45,601 nt of DNA, taken from the NCBI GenBank assembly GCA_018398765.1, contig JAHBMJ010004716.1, positions 1-45,601 on the forward strand, in the 5' to 3' direction. Below are positions 22,224-32,399 of this stretch, one piece after another. Position 1 is the stretch's first letter. Each line of letters begins with the position of its first letter. This stretch comes from Chromera velia. Taxonomy: Eukaryota > Sar > Chromeraceae. The position numbers and the translations under genes were made by a program. The notes beneath the pieces are model-generated. The model worked only from the letters and a program-made list of their open reading frames with translations. It was not told the DNA's origin and ran no database searches.

Positions 22224-24611
22224 TTACCGTCGTTTTCCCTTTCCAAACAGTTCTCGCTCTTTTTTCTTCCGGTACTCTGCTCTCTTTCTTTCCTTAATTT
22301 TTTTCTTTCTCTCTCTTTTAATCTCCTCATCTGTTTTCCCACCATTGATGCGCTTCTGTCTCTCTGCTTCTAGCTCTGCCTCCTTGGCAGCTTCTGCCGC
22401 CTCCTCTGCCTGCTGCTTCCGCTTCTGCTTCTCCCTGAACCCCAGCAATTTGTTCTCGTCGAGGCTTCCTGTGCTGTCCTCTCCCTCATCCTGACCGCCC
22501 AGCTTGTTTGACCCAACATCTCTCACATACTCCAGAGGAATATCCATACTGCGCACATATTCATACATACAGACAATCACACAAGTACAGCCAAACACAT
22601 GCATAGACAGTCAAAAAAGAAAGTATATATGTATCAATACGTACACTGCCAATGCATTCTCTGCAAAAAAAAAAGGCTGCAAAGGAGGAGACAGTGTGAA
22701 GAGGGGGCAGAGAGGAAACGGCATGGATTCACGAACAAACAAGTTCTGTGCATGGCCGGAAGGAAATATGATTCGGTAGATCGAAGGACATGCAAGAAAT
22801 GAAGGGAGGAAGGGAGCATGGACCAACGACCTGAGTGCAATTTCTCACGCTCCTTCTTTTTCTTTCTCGCGCTTTTCTTTCTCGCACTTACAGCCGTGAA
22901 ACATAACACTCCTTCTCTTCATTTCCCTTCCTCTTTTCCAAGAAAGACGCAAAGAAGGAAGAACCACGTCCGTCCCTGAGTAAGTCAGTAAATCAACCAA
23001 CCCACTTCACTCCTTCGATCGATCTACACATCCACCCATCCATCCACCCAAAAGTCCCCCCCCCCCCCCCCNNNNNNNNNNNNNNNNNNNNNNNNNNNNN
23101 NCCCCCCCCCCCCCATGGGGCCGCGCGCTCTCTCACTCACACAATCAACTTCCATCAAACTCATTCCTTCCCTGACTCCCTTCCTTACGCACATCCTTTT
23201 TTACAGAAAGCAATTTTCACCGGAAAATAAGCCCAGCGAGAGACAAATTTCAAATAAACTGGAACACACGGGCAATGAGATGAACTGACTGACCCTCCCA
23301 CTTTCACAGTTCCGTCTAGCTTCTGCTTCTCTTCCAATTTGCTTCTTATTCTCCTGCACACACAAATACACAGGAACAAAAGACAAAAAGGGGCGGGAGA
23401 AGTGACTGATGGAACACAGACAGGGAAGTGCTGAAAGCGCATACACAAGCAGCGGGCAGTAGAGGAACGTACAGAAATGGGGAGGCAGAAAGACAGGGAG
23501 CAAGGTGGAATGACAGAAATCGGCATCGCGTGTGTGAGTAAGTGAACGGGTGAGACAGTGAGTGTGAGAGTGAAGGCGCGAGTAAGTGAGTGAGTAAGGG
23601 AGTGTGCATGTGTGAGTGTGTGTGAGTGTGTGTGTATGTGTGTGTGTGTGTGTGTGTGACTGTGTGAATGTGTGAATGTGTGTGTGTGTGTGTGTGTATG
23701 TGTGCGTGCGTGTATGTGTGTGTGTGGCGTGTTCCTGTGATTGGCCTCTGTATTTCTCTTTGTCTCTCCTGCTGCTGAACCCGCCATGAAACGCGGGTGA
23801 GCAAGAATTGAAAATAATCCGATAAAGGGAAGAGGAAAAGTAGTGTTTGAACGTACCGCTTGCTGATATCCTGCTCCACACTGATGGCCAACTCGCACAT
23901 TTGGTCCCTCTTCTTTGCCATTTTCGCCGCCAGCAGTGCGAGATCCTCGTCCCCTCTACTCAACAGAGCTCTGGCTGCATCCATTCAAACGTCACTCGTG
24001 CAAGTGTGGGCCGGAGTGGCGTGGGGTGGGGTGGGGTGGGGTGGAAGGACTCAGGTTGGACCACCTCACCAGGTTGTTTCTCGTCTCGATAGACGATTGA
24101 ATGAGTGCACCACTCGTCAAAGGAAAGGAAAGAAAAGGAAACGAAATGAAAGGAAGGAAGAAGAAAGGAAGAAAAAGAAAAAGGAAGGACAAGGAACGAA
24201 AAGGAAAGACGGGCAGCAAAGACACAGACAGACAGACAGACAGACAGACCCACCTAGGCCTGCGTAGTAGTTTGCTCTTTTGGGGTCTGCCCTGATTGCC
24301 TGCCTGTAGTAGTGGATCGACTGATCGAAACAGTTCACCCTGCATGCAACACGCATAGGCAGGCAGACAGGCAGGCACCGATGCGAGCAAACTTACCGAG
24401 AAACTGCCAATCGACAGACAAGACTATATGTTTCTTCGTCTCCCTCCTTTTCTTCATGTACACAACCGACGACAGGCAGACCGACTAATTGACCGAGAGA
24501 CAAAGCAGCCAATTTTGTTCCCCCGTCGAAAAAGAAACGACAGAAAAACTTTCAGCAAAGAGCCGGGTAGAGCACTCAGCTTTCGGAGGAACTGCTAAAC
24601 GTGCAGGAGGA

Positions 24612-24658
<47 letters not shown>

Positions 24659-25604
24659 CCAACGCAGGTGACCAAGTTTGCAGTGCCGCATGCTTCGTTG
24701 TTCCCGCAGTGAACGTGGAAGAGGGACAAGTGGTCTGTCTACACAATCCCATCCACCCAAACTTCATCTGCTACCCCCCCTGAAGAACAACTCAGGTTCC
24801 CCCAACTCACTCATAGTATGCGTTTCCCAGAGCATTGTTGAGTGCACCCTTTTTGAAGTTCGCGCCGGTTGGGAGCATCTGCTTTGCCAAGGTGAAGAGC
24901 AGAATAGCGGCCTCGTATTGCTTCTTTGCTCCCAGGCTCGTTCCCAGCACTACAAACTGCTCTGCTGCCTTGGTGACCTCCCCTTCAGTCCCCTTGTTCA
25001 CAATGTCCTTCACCTCTTTGTAACGATCTCGATAGTATAACTCCTCTCGAAGCACTTGCACGATCGCGTAGAGCCCATATCCGAAGAGAGCAGTCTCAAA
25101 GAGGTTCAAGGCTGCAGTTTCGGGGGATCTGATGGGGTCTTTTACGGGTGCAGTGTCCTTGCCCATCGCACTGAAGTCGGGATCTGTCTCATCCATGTCC
25201 ACAGTGCCTCCGTAGACCAGGTCTTTGTTCCGTTGTATGTCCCTCTGGTAATCGTAGGTGTCCTCCACAACTTCAGGTAGCTTGGAGAGAGTAAATGAAG
25301 AGGAAGACGCAAGGCTCTGAGGTAACTGGCTGCCCGAAGAGGCGGGGAGACTCGAAAGAGAGTCGAAAGCCGTCTCTGAGACAAAGACTGTGGGCAAGCT
25401 GGGGGAAGAAAAAGGCGGGCTGTCGGAAGGTACAGACAGGTATAGGCGGGAGGAAGGAAAGCTCTTAGATCCCACTGATGCCTCCCTCCTGCTTCTTGGT
25501 ACAGGACTGCTATGCAAAAATGCTGAAGTGCTCAAGCCGCATGCCGCAAAGCCTCCCCACCCAAGCACCCCCAAAAGCACAACCTTGCCGGCAGAAGACG
25601 GCAT
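22224..25604 (-). CDS. predicted plastid-targeted TPR protein, 5 exons
   Basis: Exons 25604-24811, 24339-24254, 23974-23857, 23353-23294 and 22548-22224 join in phase for 460 residues. Residues 1-28 form a signal peptide (hydrophobic core KVVLLGVLGWGGFAACGL) and the likely cleavage site TSA/F is followed by a Ser/Arg-rich segment, the usual bipartite leader of complex red plastids. Residues 164-185 are hydrophobic (FETALFGYGLYAIVQVL), a possible membrane anchor. TPR motifs follow at about 211-244 and 253-287 (NNALGNAYYE, then FDQSIHYYRQAIRADPKRAN), with further helices to about 330. The C-terminal 107 residues are a Lys/Arg/Glu-rich helical tail. An anchor followed by TPRs resembles Ycf37/PYG7 photosystem I assembly factors, but that is a guess from architecture. 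The ATG at 25604 was chosen because the in-frame extension upstream has no ATG. It is divergent from the hydrolase gene. Confidence 0.75.
23072..23101. other. assembly gap (30 N) flanked by poly-C
   Basis: Thirty N's sit between 16 C's on the left and 13 C's on the right, inside the last intron of the TPR gene. The gap probably replaces a long homopolymer C run of unknown true length. Confidence 0.95.
23601..23727 (+). repeat. (TG)n compound microsatellite in TPR-gene intron
   Basis: TG repeats with TGAG, TGAA and TATG interruptions span about 125 bp within the intron between TPR-gene exons 3 and 4. Degenerate GTGAGTGA-type repeats extend it leftwards to about 23530. On the sense strand of this gene it reads CA. 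Confidence 0.85.
24611..24658 (+). repeat. (GA)n microsatellite in TPR-gene intron 1
   Basis: About 46 bp of GA repeat with one AA interruption, reading CT on the sense strand of the minus-strand TPR gene. Another short array, (GACA)n, lies at about 24228-24249 just after the exon 2 donor. Confidence 0.9.
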
Positions 25605-25827
25605 GATTGCTCGCCTCTCAACGGACAAAACTCAAATCTCGCTCTCCAATGCAGTCAGACGAAGACGAAACATACGGCTAGAATACAGGGTTATTGGGGT
25701 TGCCCATTGGTTGCCCACCACAGCAGGTCGAACGTCGAGAGACTGATCCCGGCCGTCTCTCTGAGTATAGCAGCCATACTACCGGGCCCCGGCCGAGCCA
25801 AAATATTCGGTGGCAGAGCAGAAAAAA

Positions 25828-25899
25828 GCCGTCTGAGGGAGTCGAACCCTCGACCTTGCGCTTACTAAGCGCATGCTCTACCAACTAAGCTAAGACGGC
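25828..25899 (-). tRNA. tRNA-Thr (anticodon AGU)
   Basis: The 72-nt body folds into a full cloverleaf: acceptor GCCGTCT/AGACGGC, D arm GCTT...GAGC, anticodon stem TGCGC/GCGCA with loop TTAGTAA (anticodon AGT), a 5-nt variable region AGGTC, and T arm GAGGG-TTCGACT-CCCTC. A box (TAGCTTAGTTGG) and B box (GGTTCGACTCC) match the polymerase III internal promoter. Six T's follow the 3' end and would serve as terminator. There is no intron and CCA is not encoded, as expected for a eukaryotic nuclear gene. Confidence 0.95.
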
Positions 25900-25996
25900 T
25901 GCTGATTGCCGCAAAAATGTTCGCGCAAAACGCGAAGAAGACAACTGCTTGTTCCCAACTCCGGGCTTTGCGCGAACATTTTTGCGGCGATCAGCA

Positions 25997-26068
25997 GCCG
26001 TCTTAGCTTAGTTGGTAGAGCATGCGCTTAGTAAGCGCAAGGTCGAGGGTTCGACTCCCTCAGACGGC
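25997..26068 (+). tRNA. tRNA-Thr (anticodon AGU), second copy
   Basis: Identical over all 72 nt to the minus-strand copy 97 bp to the left and divergently oriented. Same anticodon loop TTAGTAA and same A and B boxes. A T5 run starting at 26069 is the likely terminator. It lies about 270 bp upstream of the hydrolase start codon. Confidence 0.95.
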
Positions 26069-26340
26069 TTTTTCTCAGCTAGTGCTCCGCTGCCATATCC
26101 TGGCTCTTTGAGAGTCTCAGAGACGGCGATGTGCATATATACCAAGTTCATGCAGTCTTCGCTCAATTGCTGAGGACGTTTGGTTTTACAATTTCGCTTT
26201 ACAATTAGAGTTGGCTCGGGCCCGTGGAGAGCCATGATGTGCATAGAAGACCGCCTCACGGAAGTCAACATGAAGGTTTTGTGAAGCTATAATCTTGCTG
26301 TCTCCTTTTCAATCCCTGCCAGACGACTTGTGTTCTCATA

Positions 26341-27392
26341 ATGCGACTATTTCGGCATCTGTTCTCTCCGTGCTGCCTTGCTCTAATGGGAGAGTGCTTC
26401 ATGTTGCGACCGAAAGGAGTCGGCGTCTCTTCACAAGGGTGCCGTACAAGCCCACGAATTCAGGTGCGCATGAGCCATGGAGACAGGCCGCCCCCTCTGA
26501 CTCCCCTCATGGAGGAAGAGATCAACCAGATCTCGGAGTCTGCTGCTCAGCAGATGATCAGGGACATGAGATGCTTCCGTGTCTCTGTTTCCAGAGAGAT
26601 CCACGAGGATGGCTTCATACAGGTGTGTGCAGTGAAGAAGACACCCGAGGACGTAGAGGAGACGGCAGAGACGAGACGGCGTGGGAGGAGAGTGCAGAAT
26701 CCGATTTTGTTGCTGCACGGGTTTGATTCCAGTCTTTTGGATTTCCGTCGTCTTGTTTCTGCTCTTGCGGAAAGAGGGGCTGAGGTTTATGCGGTGGATC
26801 TCCTTGGTTGGGGTCTGACCCAGACAGAGGGGGTCAAATCGCTCTCACCGCATGCAAAGAGAGAGGTCTTGAAGGCCTTTCAAATGGAGATTGCTGGAGA
26901 AAGGCCAATGCATATTTTTGGGTCCTCCCTAGGAGGAACGGCAACGATCGACTTCTCTTCTGAGCATCCGGAAGCTGTGGCCTCCCTCATTCTGGCAGCT
27001 CCGCAGGGGTTTGTAGACGGACTCGGGCTTTTGACTATGGCGCCGAAGTTTTTGAAGAGACTGGGAATCTCGATTTTGAAGAGCTGGTGGCTGAGGGAAT
27101 TTGCATGTAAACTTTCGTACTTCGATAAGGACAGATGTGCCACAGAGGATGCCGTCCGCCTGGGTCGCCTTCACACCCTCCGGTTAGTTCGTGCTCCCTT
27201 CTCTCTCTCTCTCATCCTTACTTCCTTACTGGCTGTTCTCTTTATCGTTCTACTTTGTCATCTCGCCCCATCTGCCCTTTTTTTCGTCTTTGCATTTCTG
27301 TTCCTTTTCCGACGTGTCTGCCGGTCGTGTCTTCGCTCCAATCTCCCTCTGTGGAAGTTCTTCTGTGTGCGTGAATCCTTTCTGTATGGATG

Positions 27393-27448
<56 letters not shown>

Positions 27449-28784
27449 CTCGCTCTCGCTCTCGCTCTCTCCTTCCTTCCTTCTCTCTCTCTTTCTCTCT
27501 TTCGCTGTTCAACTATCTTTCGAGTCCTGCCTGGCCTTTTCTTCATCCATTCTCCTTTGCTTGCAAATCGGCCTTGCGGGTCTTTCCTTTTTCTGTGTTC
27601 CGATTCCAAAAGCCCACTTTGTTTACAAATCGGCCTTGCGGGTCTGTCCTTTTTCTGTGTTGGTCTTGCAATCAAGCAGAGCGCTCTCTATGGCTTCGAC
27701 GTCCGGAAAATTGTGACAATATATTTCTTATCTTTCTCCCTCCGTGTGAGCGTGTGTGCGTGCCCGTGGAAGAATTTGTGAGTGATGACAGAGCCTTCTG
27801 ATTACTTCTTTTCCCTTGCTCTGCTCCCCTTGCCTCCCTAACGACGTCCTGTCCTGTGGACACCCAACTTGCAGAGAGGGCTGGGAGGACGCACAGATTC
27901 TGTTTCAGGAGTCGGGAGGCTACTCCGTCTCTTCTAAACTCCAAATGGTCGGGCGGGCAGGCATTGAGTCAGGGGGGCAAGGCAGAAAAAGGAAGGAAAA
28001 AGGGGGGGGGAGAAACCCCATAGAAGAAATCTAAAGCCCTCCCTACTTGGAAAAAGAAAAGAAGTCGATGAGGATGCGCAGATAGTCGGACAAACATTTC
28101 ATTCAACAGCTGTCATTTAGAGAGAACCGAATGCTGTCAGAGAGAACTCTCTTTCCGTCATTCCATCACGCGTTCCTGCTAGTGGCCCTCTTTCCTTCCT
28201 TTCTCTTCTTCCTTTCCTTCTACTAGCGCCCTTTCTTCCTCCTTCCTTCCTTCCTCCTTCCCCTCTCTCTGCCTCCTTCCTTCCTTTCTGCCGATCTATT
28301 TGCCTACCCTTCCTAGATTCTCCTCCTTTCCCTTGCTTCTAGCTCATCATTTGTATGTCTGTCTGTTTGCACCCTTCCCTTTGTGTCTTTCTGTAATATT
28401 TTCCGCAAACAAAATTGCGAGACGGATCGGAGGGAGGGTGGCCCCCCGAGCGCATGAGCGCGTGTGTGAAGCTAGATCAAATTTAAAGCGGATCGAGAGA
28501 ACAACTTCTCAACATGAAAGAAAGAAAAAGGCGTGGAACGGGAGTCCACCTTACAAGATCTGTTGGTATTTGAGTGAGTGCAGGTCCGTGATCTTCGTTC
28601 TCTAGTTTTGTGGGGTGAGGGAGACGAAATTCTCCCCCCCAAGGAGAACGCCCAAAAATTGACTGACGCTATTGAAGCAGACAGGTAGGTCTGTGTGTTG
28701 AGACTTGGCCTGATCGTGCGGTCACACCTTTGACTCACAGGCGGGGTATGCCGGGTTTGGGTGTTCTTATCTCTCCCTCCCTCC

Positions 28785-28850
<66 letters not shown>

Positions 28851-29464
28851 GCGTGCGTGCGTGCGTGTGTGCGCGCGCGCTTGTGCATCCGCAAGCCTGA
28901 CTGCACAGAGACAGAACAAAGACACATAACATCGAGTGAAGAACGTTTTTGGGAGCAGACGCGGAAGCAGAAACAGAACATCGGAAGCAGGGGAGAGAAG
29001 GGTTTGTTTGCAGAGCCGGGGCAGACAGACTCTTCGATGGATTGATTGATGAGGGTGGGTGCAGATCGAGGCAAGGAAGCAAGAGCAATTAACTGATTGA
29101 TGATACATGGAAAACAGAAGACAGAGTCCTCAGCAGGAGACTTTGTTTTGATGGCTTCATCCGACTCCTCTCTGCCTTTCTGCTTTCATGTGCCATCCAT
29201 GCTTCAGCGTTCTCTTTCTTCTCAATGATATTTTGCGTGCTTATTCTATTCTTACGCTTTGACTTCATTTAGTTTCTCCGTGCTTGTATCAACAGGTTGG
29301 TGATGGTGGAGAAGTGCGGACACGTGCCGCATCTGGAGCGTCCAGAGCTGACAGCCGATCTCATCGTTGACTGGGCGCTGGAATGCGAAGAGAAAGAAGG
29401 GAGGGGAAACACAGAGAGGGGGGGAAGCGGTCGCACGGAGCTGCAGAATGTGACCATGAACTGA
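26341..29464 (+). CDS. alpha/beta hydrolase, 4 exons, probably plastid-targeted
   Basis: Exons 26341-27182, 27875-27947, 28584-28684 and 29296-29464 join in phase for 394 residues. The oxyanion-hole motif LLLHGFDSS is at about 123-131, the nucleophile elbow GSSLGG places the catalytic Ser at 196, the Asp is in LWGEGDEI (319), and the His is in EKCGHVPHLE (348). The triad of the classic alpha/beta hydrolase fold is therefore complete. Exon 2 carries the cap-return segment EGWEDAQILFQESGGYSVSS seen in MEST/BphD-like and plant plastid hydrolases. The N-terminus MRLFRHLFSPCCLALMGECF is a plausible signal peptide followed by an Arg/Ser-rich stretch, so plastid import is likely. The substrate cannot be told. 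The exon 2 donor is ATG/gtcggg, a weak site that the phase and the family alignment support. Confidence 0.85.
27395..27471 (+). repeat. (CT)n microsatellite in hydrolase intron 1
   Basis: About 50 bp of pure CT followed by a CTCGCT-type stretch, in the 692-nt first intron of the hydrolase gene, with the pyrimidine strand as sense strand. Confidence 0.9.
27561..27662 (+). repeat. about 61-bp tandem duplication in hydrolase intron 1
   Basis: CAAATCGGCCTTGCGGGTCT followed by a (T/G)TCCTTTTTCTGTGTT tail occurs at about 27564-27599 and again at about 27626-27661. The sequence between them is not repeated. The two copies differ at about one base over 36. Confidence 0.8.
28771..28883 (+). repeat. 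compound CT / TG / CG microsatellite in hydrolase intron 3
   Basis: CTCC and CT repeats, then about 45 bp of TG, then TGCG and CGCG. It lies about 90 bp after the exon 3 donor. The alternating purine-pyrimidine half could adopt Z-DNA. Confidence 0.9.
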
Positions 29465-30659
29465 ATGAAGAGCAGGAAATACACTGAGAACGTGAACAGA
29501 AGAAAATGTGAGCAGGATCGGAGAGGACCGATCACATTGCTTTTTCTTTGTGGCTTCTGTATTTTGAACCGCTTCAGTAAAACAGTGGCACGCAGTCTGT
29601 ACAGATTTTCTGTTCGCAATCGGGACCCATTGCACAGGGTCAGTCAAGCAAGCTGGGACGATCTTTTTCTTTCCAAAGCAACGTGGAGTGAATGTTTTAA
29701 TGGGCTCAAATGTGTTTTGGAGCGCCTGGCCCGGTGAGCGCAAGAACGATCTAATCTGAATTAATCCTTGGATTGCGTGACGTCTTCGGTCTACTCAAAA
29801 GCACTGCCCCTGTTTGAATGGCTTGTGTTATTGAGCCCAAACTGATTGAATCGTTGCGAGTGGTGTAGAGTGGTGGCAAATTTGATTTCAAGCTTTTTGG
29901 GGGTTGAAAAATTCAATGAAAATAAGTAAAAATTCGGTAAAAATGAATATTTGCACACTGATTGTTAGAGATTGGTACTAATTGGTACTATGATTGTTGA
30001 CTGGTTGAATCTTTTATACAACGTAACATGACGTCTAATAACCTAACTAATAACATCACTACAGGGGTAAAAACTAAGGGAAAAAAAATGTTTTAGCATA
30101 ATTTATATTGATTATGCTTTCTTATAGCTGTAGTAACAGTAGTATATATTCGATTTTTTAGATACCACTTTCTAGTATTTTTGTTAACACATTCATTATT
30201 TGCTATAATGCCTGACACTGGCTATATACGCCGTTCTTCTTTCATCTCTTCAATTCGTTTCCATTTTATACCATTTTACCGGTTTTTTTTTTTTTTGAAG
30301 TTTTTGGCGGGACGAACTGGGTATAGTTAGCTACTAACAATGATGACCATCAGTTTAGGATCAGGACCTATGCGTTTGTGCCACCGCGGCGTGCCGTACT
30401 CTGCACGATCGAGGCCCTGCGCGCGGCGCGCCGGCCGGCGTGATCCGACCGTGCATGGCCGCGGGGGCCGGCAAGACGTCTCCAACCGTCTCCTCAAGGC
30501 TGCTTCTCAACTGGTTCAGCCATGTTCAGCCCCTCGAATGAGCAAAGGATTGCAAAGAGGGTGGTCTTCGTGTATACGTGCAAGATCAGGACATATCAGG
30601 ACTCACTTGAGATTGGCCAGTTCGTATTGGTCTTTCTCTTGCAAACTGAACAGGCAGCC
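29465..30659. other. intergenic region between hydrolase and EI24 genes
   Basis: The first 250-300 bp are probably hydrolase 3' untranslated sequence. From about 29870 to 30310 the DNA is strongly AT-rich with T homopolymers and no coding frame. From about 30370 to 30520 it turns sharply GC-rich (GCGCGCGGCGCGCCGGCCGG core), which may be the EI24 promoter or 5' leader. An in-frame ATG at 30522 would add 46 residues to the EI24 protein. Confidence 0.5.
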
Positions 30660-32399
30660 ATGGGGTGGTCAGGGTGGTTGGACGTGCTCTTAGGTGCTTG
30701 TTGTGAAGGTCTTTGGGTGTTTGGTAGTGGGGCGGTGGACTCCCTGCGGTTTGACAGGGCTGTTTCCTTTCTTTGGCGGTCCCGGACGGTGTGTATGCGC
30801 TTGAAATTCAACGTGGTATTGAATGGAGGTGTTGTGCTGGGTGCTTTCCTGGCTGTAAAATATGTGGTTGGGCCCTTACTTGAGTTGTCCTGGCGTGCGC
30901 TTCCCCACATCGGGTCGTTTGTGATTTGGTGTTTGCCCCGCTGGTGTGGGAATGTCCTAAGTGTGTTTGGTCGCCTGGTTGCGAGAGTGAGTCCGGACGG
31001 TCTGATGGAAGGGGTCGGGTCGCTGCTGAGTCAGGTCCCTCTTTTGACTGTTGTCTACCCTCTGTACTTGGGATCCTTGGTCTTGAACACGGTCTGGTGC
31101 CAGGAAGTCGCAGACAACGCACTCTTCATGCTGAGCTCCTGCCGATCCCATCCAACTCTTTTCGAGACCAAACCGCTCCCTCTGTTCCATCGGCTGGTAC
31201 ATGAGCTTTACAGAAGCCTTCTGAATCTTCTTTGGCTCGGTCAGATGTATAGCCTTCAGTTTCTCCTCCCCTCCGGTCGTGCGAATGCGTTCGTATACTT
31301 TCTGCACCTGTCTCTGATGGTGCCTTTGTATTCGTTCGAGTACCGTCTCTCCTTCCTCCGCTGGCCTGTTGAGCTTCGTCTCCGATTCTTCGAGGGGCAC
31401 TGGTTGTACTTCCTCGGGTTCGGGGCTCCCCTTGCTGCCCTGTCAATGTGGGCGGGTTCCCCAAATTGCCTGGGGTCGAGAATAGGAGAGTCAGCGGCGA
31501 TGGCGCTTGCCTTCCCCCTTGTGATCCTGACTAGTTCTGTGAGTGATCCTGTAGCCCTGGGGGGGGGGGCTTGGAAAGGGGGAGGGAAGCGAAGCCAACG
31601 AGGCGAAGGGACCAGGGGATTGAGCGAAGATGTTGATGACTCGAATGAGTCTCCCTCGATTGCACCGCCGTCTCGAGACCGGTTTTCAGGGGCAAACAGG
31701 AAGAGGGAAGGGTCAAGAAGGAGAGTAGAAAGTGAGAAACATCGGCGACAAGTCGGTGTAGAGGGTCAGAGAGGGGCAGAGACACAAGCAGAGAATGTTT
31801 CGAGTGAAGGTGTGCGGTCACGGATTCCGCTGAGGGAAAGAGAACGAGAAAGGAAGGCTGAGAGAGGGGGGGCTGGCCCATCGATGTCAAACGTCGTTCA
31901 TGAACCCCGAAAGAAGGGAAGACGGAAGGTGACGGACCGTGTCCCCCAAGTTCAACAGTCAGGTTCGCCCTGGTTCTCTTTCTCTTTTTCTTTCCTTGCA
32001 CTACCGCGACGTGTGCCCTTCTTTTGGTTTGCCGAGAGACTGACAGGGACGCTCATGCGTGGGTTGAAGCTTGGCGAGCGTCGGTTGCGGAAAGCAGAGT
32101 CCGAGAGGGGAAGAGAGAGGGGGTTGCGGGCTTTGAAGGAGACGGTCGAGGGTGAGAAGGGGGGGGATGTGAGAATAGGTGGGAAAGGATTATCGTTTTT
32201 GAGACAGCAACGAGCTCTGTTGATGGAGCGGTCGTCTGGTGTGTCTGCAGAAACGGCGATGAAGTTCCTGGAGGGGGCGGAAAGATTTAGGGAGAGGGAG
32301 AGAGAGTATGAAGGGGAGGGAGAAAAGGAAAAGGAAAAGGAAAGAGACGGAGTACAAGCAGGGACAATGAAAGTTGGAGAGGGGGAGAGAGAAGGTTAA
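30660..32399 (+). CDS. EI24: EI24-family ER membrane protein, single exon
   Basis: One uninterrupted frame of 579 residues. EI24 is a multipass ER membrane protein needed for autophagy (EPG-4 in worms). Family blocks from memory are visible in order: N-terminal amphipathic helix (LDVLLGACCEGLWVF, residues 7-21), LNGGVVLGAFLAVKYVV (54-70), YPLYLGSLVLNTVWCQEVAD (133-152, the most diagnostic), the MYSLQFLLPSG helix, FLHLSLMVPLYSFEYR (214-229), and GHWLYFLGFGAPLA (246-259). The last membrane segment (FPLVILTSS) is followed by about 130 charged, Arg/Ser/Glu-rich residues (roughly 300-432). The final hydrophobic stretch WFSFSFSFLALPRR, which fits the family's C-terminal helix, comes only after that. 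A Glu/Lys-rich tail ends the protein. The start at 30660 has a good context (GCAGCCATGG) and matches the usual EI24 N-terminus; ATG 30522 is the alternative. Lack of introns is odd beside its neighbours. Confidence 0.8.
   Translation: MGWSGWLDVLLGACCEGLWVFGSGAVDSLRFDRAVSFLWRSRTVCMRLKFNVVLNGGVVLGAFLAVKYVVGPLLELSWRALPHIGSFVIWCLPRWCGNVLSVFGRLVARVSPDGLMEGVGSLLSQVPLLTVVYPLYLGSLVLNTVWCQEVADNALFMLSSCRSHPTLFETKPLPLFHRLVHELYRSLLNLLWLGQMYSLQFLLPSGRANAFVYFLHLSLMVPLYSFEYRLSFLRWPVELRLRFFEGHWLYFLGFGAPLAALSMWAGSPNCLGSRIGESAAMALAFPLVILTSSVSDPVALGGGAWKGGGKRSQRGEGTRGLSEDVDDSNESPSIAPPSRDRFSGANRKREGSRRRVESEKHRRQVGVEGQRGAETQAENVSSEGVRSRIPLRERERERKAERGGAGPSMSNVVHEPRKKGRRKVTDRVPQVQQSGSPWFSFSFSFLALPRRVPFFWFAERLTGTLMRGLKLGERRLRKAESERGRERGLRALKETVEGEKGGDVRIGGKGLSFLRQQRALLMERSSGVSAETAMKFLEGAERFREREREYEGEGEKEKEKERDGVQAGTMKVGEGEREG

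Larger units (their letters stand above)
25828..26068. repeat. palindrome formed by two inverted tRNA-Thr genes
   Basis: The arms 25828-25929 and 25967-26068 are 102 bp each and are inverted copies with one mismatch in the non-tRNA part (GATTGCC against GATCGCC). The spacer is 37 bp (25930-25966). Each arm holds a whole 72-nt tRNA body plus 30 bp of its 5' flank, so the genes diverge from a shared centre. T-runs follow both tRNA 3' ends. Confidence 0.9.

Noticed and set aside
25678-26271. Short frames ending in a PSEGVEPSTLRLLSACSTN-type peptide on both strands
   Set aside because: This peptide is the translation of the tRNA-Thr genes; it is a common artefact and appears twice because the tRNA is duplicated.
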